This document shows, piece after piece, positions 1 to 5,591 of a stretch of DNA of 6,290 nucleotides. The translations under genes and the position numbers were made by a program. The notes beneath the pieces were generated by a model. It was not told the DNA's origin. It worked only from the letters and a program-made list of their open reading frames with translations, and did no database searches. Each line of letters begins with the position of its first letter. The first letter of the stretch is position 1. Source of the stretch: Balneolales bacterium (GTDB lineage Bacteria > Bacteroidota > Rhodothermia > Balneolales > HLUCCA01); assembly GCA_022565415.1 (NCBI GenBank), contig JAIUMT010000198.1, forward strand, positions 1 to 6,290, in the 5' to 3' direction.

Positions 1-271
1 AAAAATACGTTATTCGCGGGGCGAATTTTTAACTAATGACTGAGTAGTCTCTACAGGGTAAATATAAAGATAACTAACGGATCTATACGCCTACAATTAA
101 TCTCAGCCTATAAAAATCTCAAAATCCACTACTATTGTTTGATTTCACTCTTTCATATTGATTGCACCCACTCATATAAAAGATGGTTTTTTTCGCACAA
201 AAGCAACGGTTTTCAGTATTAATATTTTATTATTTATACACTTGCCAACGCTTTAACACCTATTCAGTTAC
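1..271. other. Gene-free, A+T-rich region downstream of lptD
   Basis: These 271 bases follow the lptD stop codon and contain no open frame with a recognisable product on either strand. Stops are frequent in all frames and the base composition is clearly richer in A+T than the genes to the right. The only structure I can support is the short hairpin at 12-30. No tRNA-like cloverleaf, tandem repeat or convincing promoter was seen. It may hold the promoter of a gene further left, but I cannot point to one. Confidence 0.6.
12..30 (+). terminator. Possible intrinsic terminator hairpin
   Basis: A perfect 6-bp inverted repeat (ATTCGC at 12-17 and GCGAAT at 21-26) encloses a GGG loop and is followed directly by four further T residues (27-30). 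Read on the plus strand this has the shape of a rho-independent terminator for a gene entering from the left. On the minus strand the T run comes about five bases after the stem, so it could also end leftward transcription from lptD, although it lies about 240 bases beyond that stop. The stem is short, so the call is tentative. Confidence 0.35.
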
Positions 272-2830
272 CTAAAATCTACCCCTGTTAATTGGCGAAC
301 TACTTCTTTCCAGGTTGTTAAGTCCCGGGAGCTTCTGCAACAATCCCTGAATCTGACTATCGCGAACCGTCAGGCGAAACATGTAATACTGAAAATCGCC
401 AAATGGGTTCCAATCAAACGACATATCCCAGCAATGTAGATTTCGGGTTACACTAAACCTCGAGGGCGTAAGATCCTTTCTGATGAAGTCATAGCCAAGG
501 GAGGTAGACATCTGCCATTCGGGCGTTAGCCTAAACTGGATGTTGTTGGCGTTAAGCACTGCCGTTCTATTCACGTTGTTGCCGACTTTTTGCCAGGAAT
601 AACTGAAACTGAGCGAAAATGCCCAGCTTACGTCTAGTGGCTGCACGGGCGCCGAGTTAAACAGTTCATCGTAGGCTCTGAAATCCCTTTGATCAAACGG
701 ATCGTATTGACGCGGATAGTACGGAATCGGTCCGGCTTGCGCGCCTCTCTGACCCGATCTGAACTGGGTGCTCGCACTAAGTCTTAGGTTTGTCATTCGG
801 ATGTAACCGTTGCCGTTGTCCCACAGGAATTGCGGAATTGCATTCCCCAGCGAATCCGTATCGTAAAAGTTGAATGTGGCATTCGCGTTAAAGTTAATTC
901 CCGGCAACACACTTGAGTTCATCGATGCATTTAGCGGACTTAGATGAAACTGCTCTGCGGCAAAGTTGTACGATAAGTTCGCCCTCAAATTGTCAATAAT
1001 CCGGATTATCTGCTCGTTTCTCTCGCCGGTAGAATCCCGCTTTACTTGTTTTGTTTCGAAAACGTTATCAATCGAAAAGCCAATTGCTTGTTGCTCTCCC
1101 GCTGTCGGACCTCCAAAAACACCTCGCTGGAAAATGCTGTAGGTTTGCGTGTTTCCGAGCGTGTCTGAGGGAACCGTTCGGTAATAACCCCAAAAATCAC
1201 GTGAGAAGTCTGGTCTGTAGTTATAGCTTACAGATGGTCGCATGGTGTGCCGAAAGCCTTCCAGCGTGCGAAAGGATGCGTTTGAGATACCATACAGTGT
1301 TGTACCCAGGGCTAACGATGTGTTGAAATCCCTTGCAGAAGCAAAACCACGCTCGTAGCGATCGACAAGACGGTTCTGCTCAACATCTAACTCCCGACGA
1401 ATGGTTTGAGGATACCAGTATTCATTGAACCGGATGGAAGCCGTGAGGTTGGCAAAATCACTTGGAATTAACTGTGCTGTCGCATCAGCAGATTGAATAA
1501 ATCCGAAGTAAATATGTCCTTCATCACCCGTCGCTTCTCTGTGCTGAGACGCGTTAAATAGGGCATCAATCCATGAAATATCCGTTTCGGTATCGGCGAG
1601 CGGACGAAAATTATACCGCGAGTTGAACCTGTTGTTGTATCCGAATGAAATGGACTCATACCAGCTTGGGTTGGGGTTCCGGGTTTCGGGCTGAAACGGA
1701 GTTTGCCTTCGTAGTGAGAAGTTCGCCGTAGGACCTTGCACACTTACCGAGTTGTCCCTGAAATTCTGTGTTTGGGTGATGTTTGTACCGAATGTGTAAA
1801 TCCCATCAGGATGGCGGTAGTTGTACGATATTCTGCTTGTTGTACTGGTATTGGCTCTGTCGTTAATGTCGTAGGAGTTTCGGTTATAAAATTGACTTGT
1901 TCGGAAGGTTAAGTCGGTGTTGAAACTGGCGTAGGGAGATATGGCTTGCTGATGTTGAATTTGAACCATCTGCTGGGAAGTTTCGAGAAAATCGGGATCT
2001 GTTGGTTCGAGTCCGCGGTCTAGGGAATAACTGAGGTTTACCGATCCGCGATAGATGCCCTGGTAGTTGTACTGGGTGCGGGTGTCGACTAAAAATGTGC
2101 CGGATGTAAAGATGTCACCGCGGAGGGTGCTTGTGATGTAATCGTTAAAATATTGAAACCAACCAAGGTTTTGCAGACCGAGTCCACGCTGATTTTGGTC
2201 CTGAAATACGTATGTTGGCTCGAGTAGTCCCGATTGTTCCTGACGAATTTGTGATGGCACCAATCCAAATGGAAACACTATGGGATAGGGAATATCAAGA
2301 ATATACAGCCGCGCTCTGGTAAAGAATATTTCGTCTTCATCTACCACTTTCATACGTGCCGCTCTGATATAGTAGTGAGGGTGGTCGAGATCGCACGTGG
2401 AGTAGCGACCATCTTCTATAAAAATTACATGGGGTGCGTAACGTTTTACCTGATTTCCGGTGACGTTGGCTTCGTCCATCGTAATTCGAGCTACATCGAA
2501 TTTCCCTTTTTCCGTTTCGTAGTTGAAAAGGATGCGCTCGCTTCGGATTCTATCTTCCTGGCGCATTAATACGGGTTCGGAGAGGGTGTCGCCGGGGGTG
2601 AGTGTGGTTGCACTCATCAATTTTTCGTCGAGATTCAGTGTTACGCGTCCGGCAGTAAGTTCGCCGGCATCGTGATCTACCTTGGCGTTGCCGTACAAAC
2701 GAGCTTCGCGTCCGCCCCGGAGTCGAAATGTGAGGGAGTCGCTGGCTGAAAAACGTACACCCGGACCATCTGTGCCGGTGGAAGATCGCGGAGTTGCGCC
2801 CGGAGTTAAGCCATTCTCCTCAAAAGACAT
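272..2830 (-). CDS. LPS-assembly outer-membrane protein LptD (OstA family), main body without its signal peptide
   Basis: LptD is the outer-membrane beta-barrel that, with lipoprotein LptE, inserts lipopolysaccharide into the outer leaflet after transport by the Lpt bridge. The 852-codon frame begins with a short S/T/G/P-rich stretch. An OstA/LptA-like beta-jellyroll follows at about residues 30-190, with YGNAKVDHDAGELTAGRVTL, the FCB-type signature STCDLDHPHYYI at 144-155, and PYPIVFPFGLVPSQ at 181-194. From about 215 to the end come alternating aromatic strands of a large barrel. The last residue is Phe, as is usual for BAM-inserted barrels. The mature part has two cysteines, Cys146 in the jellyroll and Cys800 near the C-terminus. 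The start at 2830 is simply the first ATG after an in-frame TAG at 2918-2920. It has no good ribosome binding site and no signal peptide, and the same frame continues upstream to a proper secretory start at 3181. The real gene is therefore probably 272-3181 (969 codons plus stop), interrupted here. Family assignment is strong; the start as it stands is doubtful. Confidence 0.85.
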   Translation of the reverse strand: MSFEENGLTPGATPRSSTGTDGPGVRFSASDSLTFRLRGGREARLYGNAKVDHDAGELTAGRVTLNLDEKLMSATTLTPGDTLSEPVLMRQEDRIRSERILFNYETEKGKFDVARITMDEANVTGNQVKRYAPHVIFIEDGRYSTCDLDHPHYYIRAARMKVVDEDEIFFTRARLYILDIPYPIVFPFGLVPSQIRQEQSGLLEPTYVFQDQNQRGLGLQNLGWFQYFNDYITSTLRGDIFTSGTFLVDTRTQYNYQGIYRGSVNLSYSLDRGLEPTDPDFLETSQQMVQIQHQQAISPYASFNTDLTFRTSQFYNRNSYDINDRANTSTTSRISYNYRHPDGIYTFGTNITQTQNFRDNSVSVQGPTANFSLRRQTPFQPETRNPNPSWYESISFGYNNRFNSRYNFRPLADTETDISWIDALFNASQHREATGDEGHIYFGFIQSADATAQLIPSDFANLTASIRFNEYWYPQTIRRELDVEQNRLVDRYERGFASARDFNTSLALGTTLYGISNASFRTLEGFRHTMRPSVSYNYRPDFSRDFWGYYRTVPSDTLGNTQTYSIFQRGVFGGPTAGEQQAIGFSIDNVFETKQVKRDSTGERNEQIIRIIDNLRANLSYNFAAEQFHLSPLNASMNSSVLPGINFNANATFNFYDTDSLGNAIPQFLWDNGNGYIRMTNLRLSASTQFRSGQRGAQAGPIPYYPRQYDPFDQRDFRAYDELFNSAPVQPLDVSWAFSLSFSYSWQKVGNNVNRTAVLNANNIQFRLTPEWQMSTSLGYDFIRKDLTPSRFSVTRNLHCWDMSFDWNPFGDFQYYMFRLTVRDSQIQGLLQKLPGLNNLERSSSPINRGRF

Positions 2831-2896
2831 GTCGTCGAAATCGCCTGGCTCTTCTGATAAATCAGGAGGGAGGTCGGGTCGGGATTGATTATTGGC

Positions 2897-3079
2897 CGTG
2901 GTGTCTGTTTCGATTGGCTAGGAGGGTCGAGCTGTTTGCGTAGTCTCGGTTTCGTGTGGGAACGTGGGACGACCTTTTTGCGTAGTGTCTGTTTCGATTG
3001 GCAACGAGGGACGACCTGTTTGCGTGGTGTCGGTTTCGATTGGCAACGAGGGTCGACCTGTTTGCGTGGTGTCTAATCC
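2897..3079 (-). repeat. 42-bp tandem repeat encoding a Thr/Pro/Asp linker (four units plus a partial fifth)
   Basis: Units lie at 3038-3079, 2996-3037, 2954-2995 and 2912-2953, with a truncated copy at 2897-2911. Each encodes 14 residues with consensus ETDTTQTGRPSLPI; unit three reads ETDTTQKGRPTFPH and unit four ETETTQTARPS-stop-PI. Units one and two are nearly identical over most of their length, while three and four have diverged. The unit is a multiple of three, so copy-number change would keep frame. It lies between the signal peptide and the OstA-like domain of LptD and probably forms a flexible periplasmic tether. Its antisense frames are also open, which creates spurious plus-strand reading frames. 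Confidence 0.9.
2918..2920 (-). other. In-frame TAG interrupting lptD inside the repeat linker
   Basis: The coding-strand codon is TAG where repeat units one and two have TTG (Leu) and unit three has a Phe codon. One T-to-A transversion explains it. The codons on both sides keep the repeat (ARPS before, PIETDTT after), so there is no frameshift. It is either a nonsense mutation, a base-call or assembly error in a repeat, or a read-through position. The gene's own terminal codon at 272-274 is also TAG and falls where a barrel-ending Phe is expected, which argues that TAG is an ordinary stop in this organism. Confidence 0.85.
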
Positions 3080-3181
3080 ATTAGCAAATAACGTAGGCAG
3101 ACCGATATTCCCTTGCCCTACGACGAGCAGGATGCAAATGCACCATCCGATTTTTTGCAAACCTGCATTTTTTGCCAACAT
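2918..3181 (-). CDS. Detached N-terminal part of LptD: signal peptide plus repeat linker, ended by an in-frame amber codon
   Basis: This 87-codon frame starts 13 bases after the ROK kinase stop. Residues 1-33 look like a Sec signal peptide: lysines at 4 and 10, a hydrophobic core IGWCICILLVVG at 11-22, and a plausible cleavage after Ala33 in LFANG. After it come 14-residue repeats of the type ETDTTQTGRPSLPI. The frame is the same as that of the LptD body at 272-2830. The stop (TAG, 2918-2920) falls inside the fourth repeat, after which the frame continues PIETDTT without a shift and runs 29 residues to the ATG at 2830. I therefore read it as the true 5' end of lptD rather than a separate gene. 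Translated alone it would give a small secreted, disordered, Thr/Pro-rich peptide with no known function. Whether the stop exists in the living strain cannot be told from this sequence. Confidence 0.6.
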   Translation of the reverse strand: MLAKNAGLQKIGWCICILLVVGQGNIGLPTLFANGLDTTQTGRPSLPIETDTTQTGRPSLPIETDTTQKGRPTFPHETETTQTARPS

Positions 3182-3190
3182 TCACCCTTC
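3182..3190 (-). promoter_or_regulatory. Candidate ribosome binding site for the upstream lptD start at 3181
   Basis: The 13 bases between the ROK kinase stop (3195-3197) and the ATG at 3181 contain GAAGGGTGA on the coding strand, which resembles a Shine-Dalgarno sequence although the spacing to the ATG is tight. It supports 3181 as the real lptD start. The ATG at 2830 has nothing comparable before it. The short gap also suggests translational coupling to the kinase gene. Confidence 0.4.
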
Positions 3191-3194
3191 ATCG

Positions 3195-4148
3195 TTAGAT
3201 GTTTTGATGCTCCAATGGCAGACATCCTGCACCAAGCAACGCCGCATCATTTCCAAGCGACTCATAAATTATTTCGAAATCGTAGCGATATGGCTCCAAT
3301 AAACGTTTCATTGCCGTTTCCCGTGCCGGACGAAGAATATAATCACCTGCTCTGGAAACGCCACCGCTCACTAAAATTTTTCTGATATCCAGAACGTGAA
3401 TGTAGTTCACCAATGCAATGCCGAGTTTTTCGCCAGATTTCCGAAGCAATTCGGTTGCCAACGCGTTGCCAATATCGGCCTCATTCACTAAATGAACCGG
3501 TTCAAGTGCCGCGGGATTTTTTGCAAATTGCTTGTAAAGCGGGTTATCGGGACGTTTTTTGATTTCCGCCCAGGCCAACGCGCTCATAAATCGCTGACCC
3601 AAATACGCCTCAATTCCGCCCTTCGTAGGGCTGTTTGAATTCGGTCCGTCTGAATCTACGATTACGTGTCCGAGTTCGGCTGCTCCACCGGTTGCGCCAC
3701 GAAATAGCTTCCGCTGAAAAATGATACCGCCACCGACTCCGGTTCCAAGTGTAACCATAATAAAGCTATCAAAAGCCTTACCCGCACCGAATCGGGAAGA
3801 GCCCAAAGCCATCAAATTCGCGTCGTTATCGACGAAGCAATTGAGTCCGGTTTTTTGATTCAATTTTTCGGCCAGATTTTCTTGAATCCACCCCGGAAAA
3901 TTCGGCGGATTTGAAACCGTAGTTCTATCTAATGAAATAACACCGGGTGAACCGATTCCAACGCCAAATATCTCGCCATCTGCTTTTCTCTCTGCCATAC
4001 GAATTGCCATAGCGACACGATCAATCACATGATCTTTGCCTTTTTCCGCTTCCGTTGATATAGAAAACGTGTGCAATAATCCCTTTGTATCGTGTACTAA
4101 CCCGCCTTTTATATTAGTACCACCGAGGTCAATTCCAATAGTTAACAT
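3195..4148 (-). CDS. ROK-family sugar kinase (probable glucokinase)
   Basis: Predicted cytoplasmic ATP-dependent kinase of the ROK family (317 residues, normal length), most likely phosphorylating glucose or a related hexose at C6 for glycolysis. Visible motifs in order are: the N-terminal phosphate loop IGIDLGGTNIKGGL (4-17); GVGIGSPGVI (62-71); FVDNDANLMALG (105-116), with Asp109 the likely catalytic base; the second phosphate motif TLGTGVGGGII (133-143); GGAAELGHVIVD (154-165), with Glu158 and His161 expected at the sugar; GIEAYLG (178-184); and the adenosine-site motif KILVSGGVS (257-265). The usual ROK zinc site, CxCGxxGC just before the EAY motif, is replaced here by a cysteine-free stretch around residues 170-178. 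The start ATG lies 24 bases after the ftsB-like stop, with only a weak GAGA upstream. It sits directly before lptD. The exact sugar cannot be fixed from sequence, and N-acetylmannosamine or fructose kinase activity is possible. Confidence 0.85.
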   Translation of the reverse strand: MLTIGIDLGGTNIKGGLVHDTKGLLHTFSISTEAEKGKDHVIDRVAMAIRMAERKADGEIFGVGIGSPGVISLDRTTVSNPPNFPGWIQENLAEKLNQKTGLNCFVDNDANLMALGSSRFGAGKAFDSFIMVTLGTGVGGGIIFQRKLFRGATGGAAELGHVIVDSDGPNSNSPTKGGIEAYLGQRFMSALAWAEIKKRPDNPLYKQFAKNPAALEPVHLVNEADIGNALATELLRKSGEKLGIALVNYIHVLDIRKILVSGGVSRAGDYILRPARETAMKRLLEPYRYDFEIIYESLGNDAALLGAGCLPLEHQNI

Positions 4149-4172
4149 AATATTATCTCAATTGAAGGTTAA

Positions 4173-4478
4173 TTAATTGCGGATTCTATACACAGTTTCG
4201 CCTGGCTTTCTCATTCCATATTCCTCCCGGGCGATACGCTCAAGCAAGGCCGGATCATTTTCAAACGCCTCTATCCGCTTCTTTATTTCAGCTGTTTCCG
4301 TCACCAACATCTCCGTTTTTCGAATTAAATCCCGCTTATCACGCTCCAGCTGAAATCTCGTCCAAATACTATACGTGTCGAAAAACCCAAACCAAACCAC
4401 CAAAAATAACGCCATGATGGAAATCAGAAATGATTTCTTCCAGCGCAGGGGATTCCAAATAGGGTTTAGTTTTACCAT
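4173..4478 (-). CDS. FtsB/DivIC-like septum formation initiator
   Basis: A 101-residue bitopic membrane protein of the DivIC/FtsB family, which with FtsL and FtsQ/DivIB forms the core that activates septal wall synthesis by FtsW-FtsI. A short basic cytoplasmic N-terminus (RWKK at 12-15) precedes one transmembrane segment at about 16-33. A charged coiled coil follows at about 36-73 in the periplasm, then the family's C-terminal signature NDPALLERIAREEYGMRKPGETVYRI (74-99), where the YGM.KPGE.VYRI pattern is diagnostic. Length is typical. No Shine-Dalgarno sequence is evident before the ATG, and the 55-base upstream spacer is very A+T-rich, so a promoter there cannot be excluded. The TAA stop lies 24 bases before the ROK kinase start. 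I am confident of the family; the choice between the names FtsB and DivIC is a naming matter. Confidence 0.87.
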   Translation of the reverse strand: MVKLNPIWNPLRWKKSFLISIMALFLVVWFGFFDTYSIWTRFQLERDKRDLIRKTEMLVTETAEIKKRIEAFENDPALLERIAREEYGMRKPGETVYRIRN

Positions 4479-4533
4479 ATCATAAGTTTACAGTCTATAA
4501 AAATAGCTTATATAGCACAGTTAATCTATACAA

Positions 4534-4899
4534 TTACATCCAAAATGCGTTTCGGAAATGCGTGATTTCGGGTTTCGCCACGCCATGCTCGACAATGATG
4601 GAAATAACGTCGAATCGAATGCGAGCTCCATCCATTTTTCGCTCGTACAACCATGCCTCAGCCCCTTCATAAAGTAACTGCTTTTTCTTTTCGCTGATGG
4701 TTTCTTCGGGTCGGCCAAACAGTGATTTTTCGAGTGACCGGACCTCTACAAAAACAATTTCATTGGGGATGAAGGCCACAATATCGACCTCTGCTTTCAT
4801 GAATCGGTAGTTCCGATCTAGAATTGTATGTCCGAGGTTTTCCAGAAATGCGCATGCTTCGTCTTCGGCCCAACGCCCTTTATCTTGTGTTGAAATCAT
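4534..4899 (-). CDS. YraN family (UPF0102) protein with a nuclease-like fold
   Basis: A 121-residue cytoplasmic protein of the UPF0102/YraN family, which has a restriction-endonuclease-like (PD-(D/E)xK, Holliday-junction-resolvase-type) fold. Its biological role is not well established. The family pattern is visible: GRWAEDEA (8-15, with the conserved Glu12), LGHTILDRNYR (22-32), AEVDIVAF (36-43, with Glu37 and Asp39 as presumed metal ligands), IVFVEVRS (48-55, with Glu52 and Arg54 in the usual E-x-K/R position), and FGRPEETISEKKKQLL (61-76). Length matches the family. The start ATG overlaps the regulator's TGA as ATGA, which implies translational coupling and explains the absence of its own ribosome binding site. 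Arg instead of Lys in the ExK position also occurs in other YraN proteins, so it is not evidence of inactivation. Confidence 0.87.
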   Translation of the reverse strand: MISTQDKGRWAEDEACAFLENLGHTILDRNYRFMKAEVDIVAFIPNEIVFVEVRSLEKSLFGRPEETISEKKKQLLYEGAEAWLYERKMDGARIRFDVISIIVEHGVAKPEITHFRNAFWM

Positions 4900-5516
4900 G
4901 ATTTATCGATTTGGGGCGGTGTTTCGGCAGATTTCGATGCGCTACCTGTGAGTTTATCCATCATCAGCCGTGGCGCTTTGGCCAGTTTAAGAAGCGTCTT
5001 TAGAGAGCCGAGTTTTTTACTTTCGACATAGGGCAGCAAGGCGGCAGAAAACTCTTCGAAAAGATCCAATACCTTGATGAAATCTTCAATTCGTTCGCGG
5101 AAAACAGCCGTGTCGGCATCCTTCTCGCCGTGTTCTTCTTTTTCGAGCAACTGCAGACATTCTTTCAAGTTCTGTTTAACAGGTACCAATTCCCGGTATT
5201 GACGTTCCTGAATAATGATGGATGCGATAACCCAAACGTCTTTTTCGGCTGAGAAGTATTCTTTTCGGCTTCCTTCCAGCTGATGTTTGCTAACCAGTCC
5301 CCATTCGATCAATTTGCGCAGATTCATGTTCGCATTTCCCCGACTGATGTCGAGCTGCTCCATGATGGTATCGGTGTCGAGCGGATCTTTTTCGGCATAG
5401 AGAAGCGCATGGATCTGAGCCATGGTTTTGTTGATGCCCCAGGCTGGGGCCATCTCCCCCCATAACAATAAAAACTGTTCGAGGGCCTCTTGATATGCTC
5501 GTTGATTGTGCTTCAT
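4896..5516 (-). CDS. GbsR/MarR-type transcriptional regulator
   Basis: A 206-residue DNA-binding protein resembling the GbsR branch of the MarR superfamily; members regulate osmoprotectant uptake and synthesis or related functions, often as repressors. The N-terminal part has the GbsR-like MAPAWGINKTMAQIHALLY (22-40). A winged helix-turn-helix follows, with DTDTIMEQLDISRGNANMNLRKLIEWGL (47-74), a recognition helix near 58-70 and a wing around 75-88 (GSRKEYF). The remainder is helical and charged (about 95-165), probably for dimerisation, with a short polar tail. I chose the ATG at 5516 (MKHNQRAY). A TTG at 5537 in the same frame would add seven residues but lies inside the palindrome at 5521-5555 and has no ribosome binding site. 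It overlaps yraN by 4 bases. The ligand and targets are unknown; the adjacent palindrome makes autoregulation likely. Confidence 0.83.
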   Translation of the reverse strand: MKHNQRAYQEALEQFLLLWGEMAPAWGINKTMAQIHALLYAEKDPLDTDTIMEQLDISRGNANMNLRKLIEWGLVSKHQLEGSRKEYFSAEKDVWVIASIIIQERQYRELVPVKQNLKECLQLLEKEEHGEKDADTAVFRERIEDFIKVLDLFEEFSAALLPYVESKKLGSLKTLLKLAKAPRLMMDKLTGSASKSAETPPQIDKS

Positions 5517-5520
5517 AACA

Positions 5521-5555
5521 TTATAAAAATACCCCAAATCGGGGTACTTTTATAA
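5521..5555 (-). promoter_or_regulatory. 15-bp-arm palindrome before the regulator gene: likely operator and/or terminator
   Basis: Arms at 5521-5535 and 5541-5555 match at 14 of 15 positions around a 5-base centre (5536-5540). Each arm has an inner ACCCC/GGGGT block and outer TTATAAAA/TTTTATAA blocks. In minus-strand RNA the one mismatch becomes a G-U pair, giving a continuous 15-pair hairpin whose 3' arm contains a U run. It ends four bases before the regulator's ATG and begins about 36 bases after the aminotransferase stop. A symmetric site of this size next to a MarR-superfamily gene suggests an autoregulatory operator. The U-rich 3' arm equally fits an intrinsic terminator of the aminotransferase transcript or a hairpin that hides the start codon. 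The structure is certain; its role is inferred. Confidence 0.65.
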
Positions 5556-5591
5556 TAATTGGGATGGGTTAATTAGTCCGGCGAACGGAAT

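Noticed and set aside
1051..2569. Further frames inside lptD (plus strand 1051-1326 and 2375-2569; minus strand 1468-1743)
   Set aside because: They lie wholly within the well-supported LptD barrel and OstA-domain coding sequence and have no family motifs.
272..2920. Genetic-code reassignment of TAG
   Set aside because: The terminal TAG of lptD follows a Phe suited to a barrel end, and no other gene in the window has an in-frame TAG. A point change or base-call error explains the single internal codon.
2897..3079. CRISPR array
   Set aside because: The repeated units are contiguous with no unique spacers, stay in the lptD reading frame and encode a regular 14-residue motif.
2885..3385. Overlapping plus-strand reading frames with repeated FDWQRGT- or VVSVSIGNEGRP-type motifs
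   Set aside because: They are antisense shadows of the 42-bp repeat in the lptD leader and of the ROK kinase 3' end. A repeat whose length is a multiple of three stays open in other frames. No promoter or ribosome binding site and no recognisable domain supports them.
4479..4533. Promoter between yraN and the FtsB-like gene
   Set aside because: The spacer is A+T-rich, with TATA-like stretches and a small CTATAAAAATAG dyad at 4495-4506. I could not fit a convincing -33/-7 Bacteroidota pair or a -35/-10 pair with proper spacing, so it is not listed as a feature.
4521..4718. Minus-strand frame overlapping the yraN 3' end
   Set aside because: It is an alternative frame inside yraN, whose family motifs are clear; it has no motif of its own.
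5517..5537. TTG at 5537 as the regulator start
   Set aside because: It would add seven residues that are encoded by the palindrome, has no ribosome binding site, and is a rarer start codon than the in-frame ATG at 5516, where the typical N-terminus begins.
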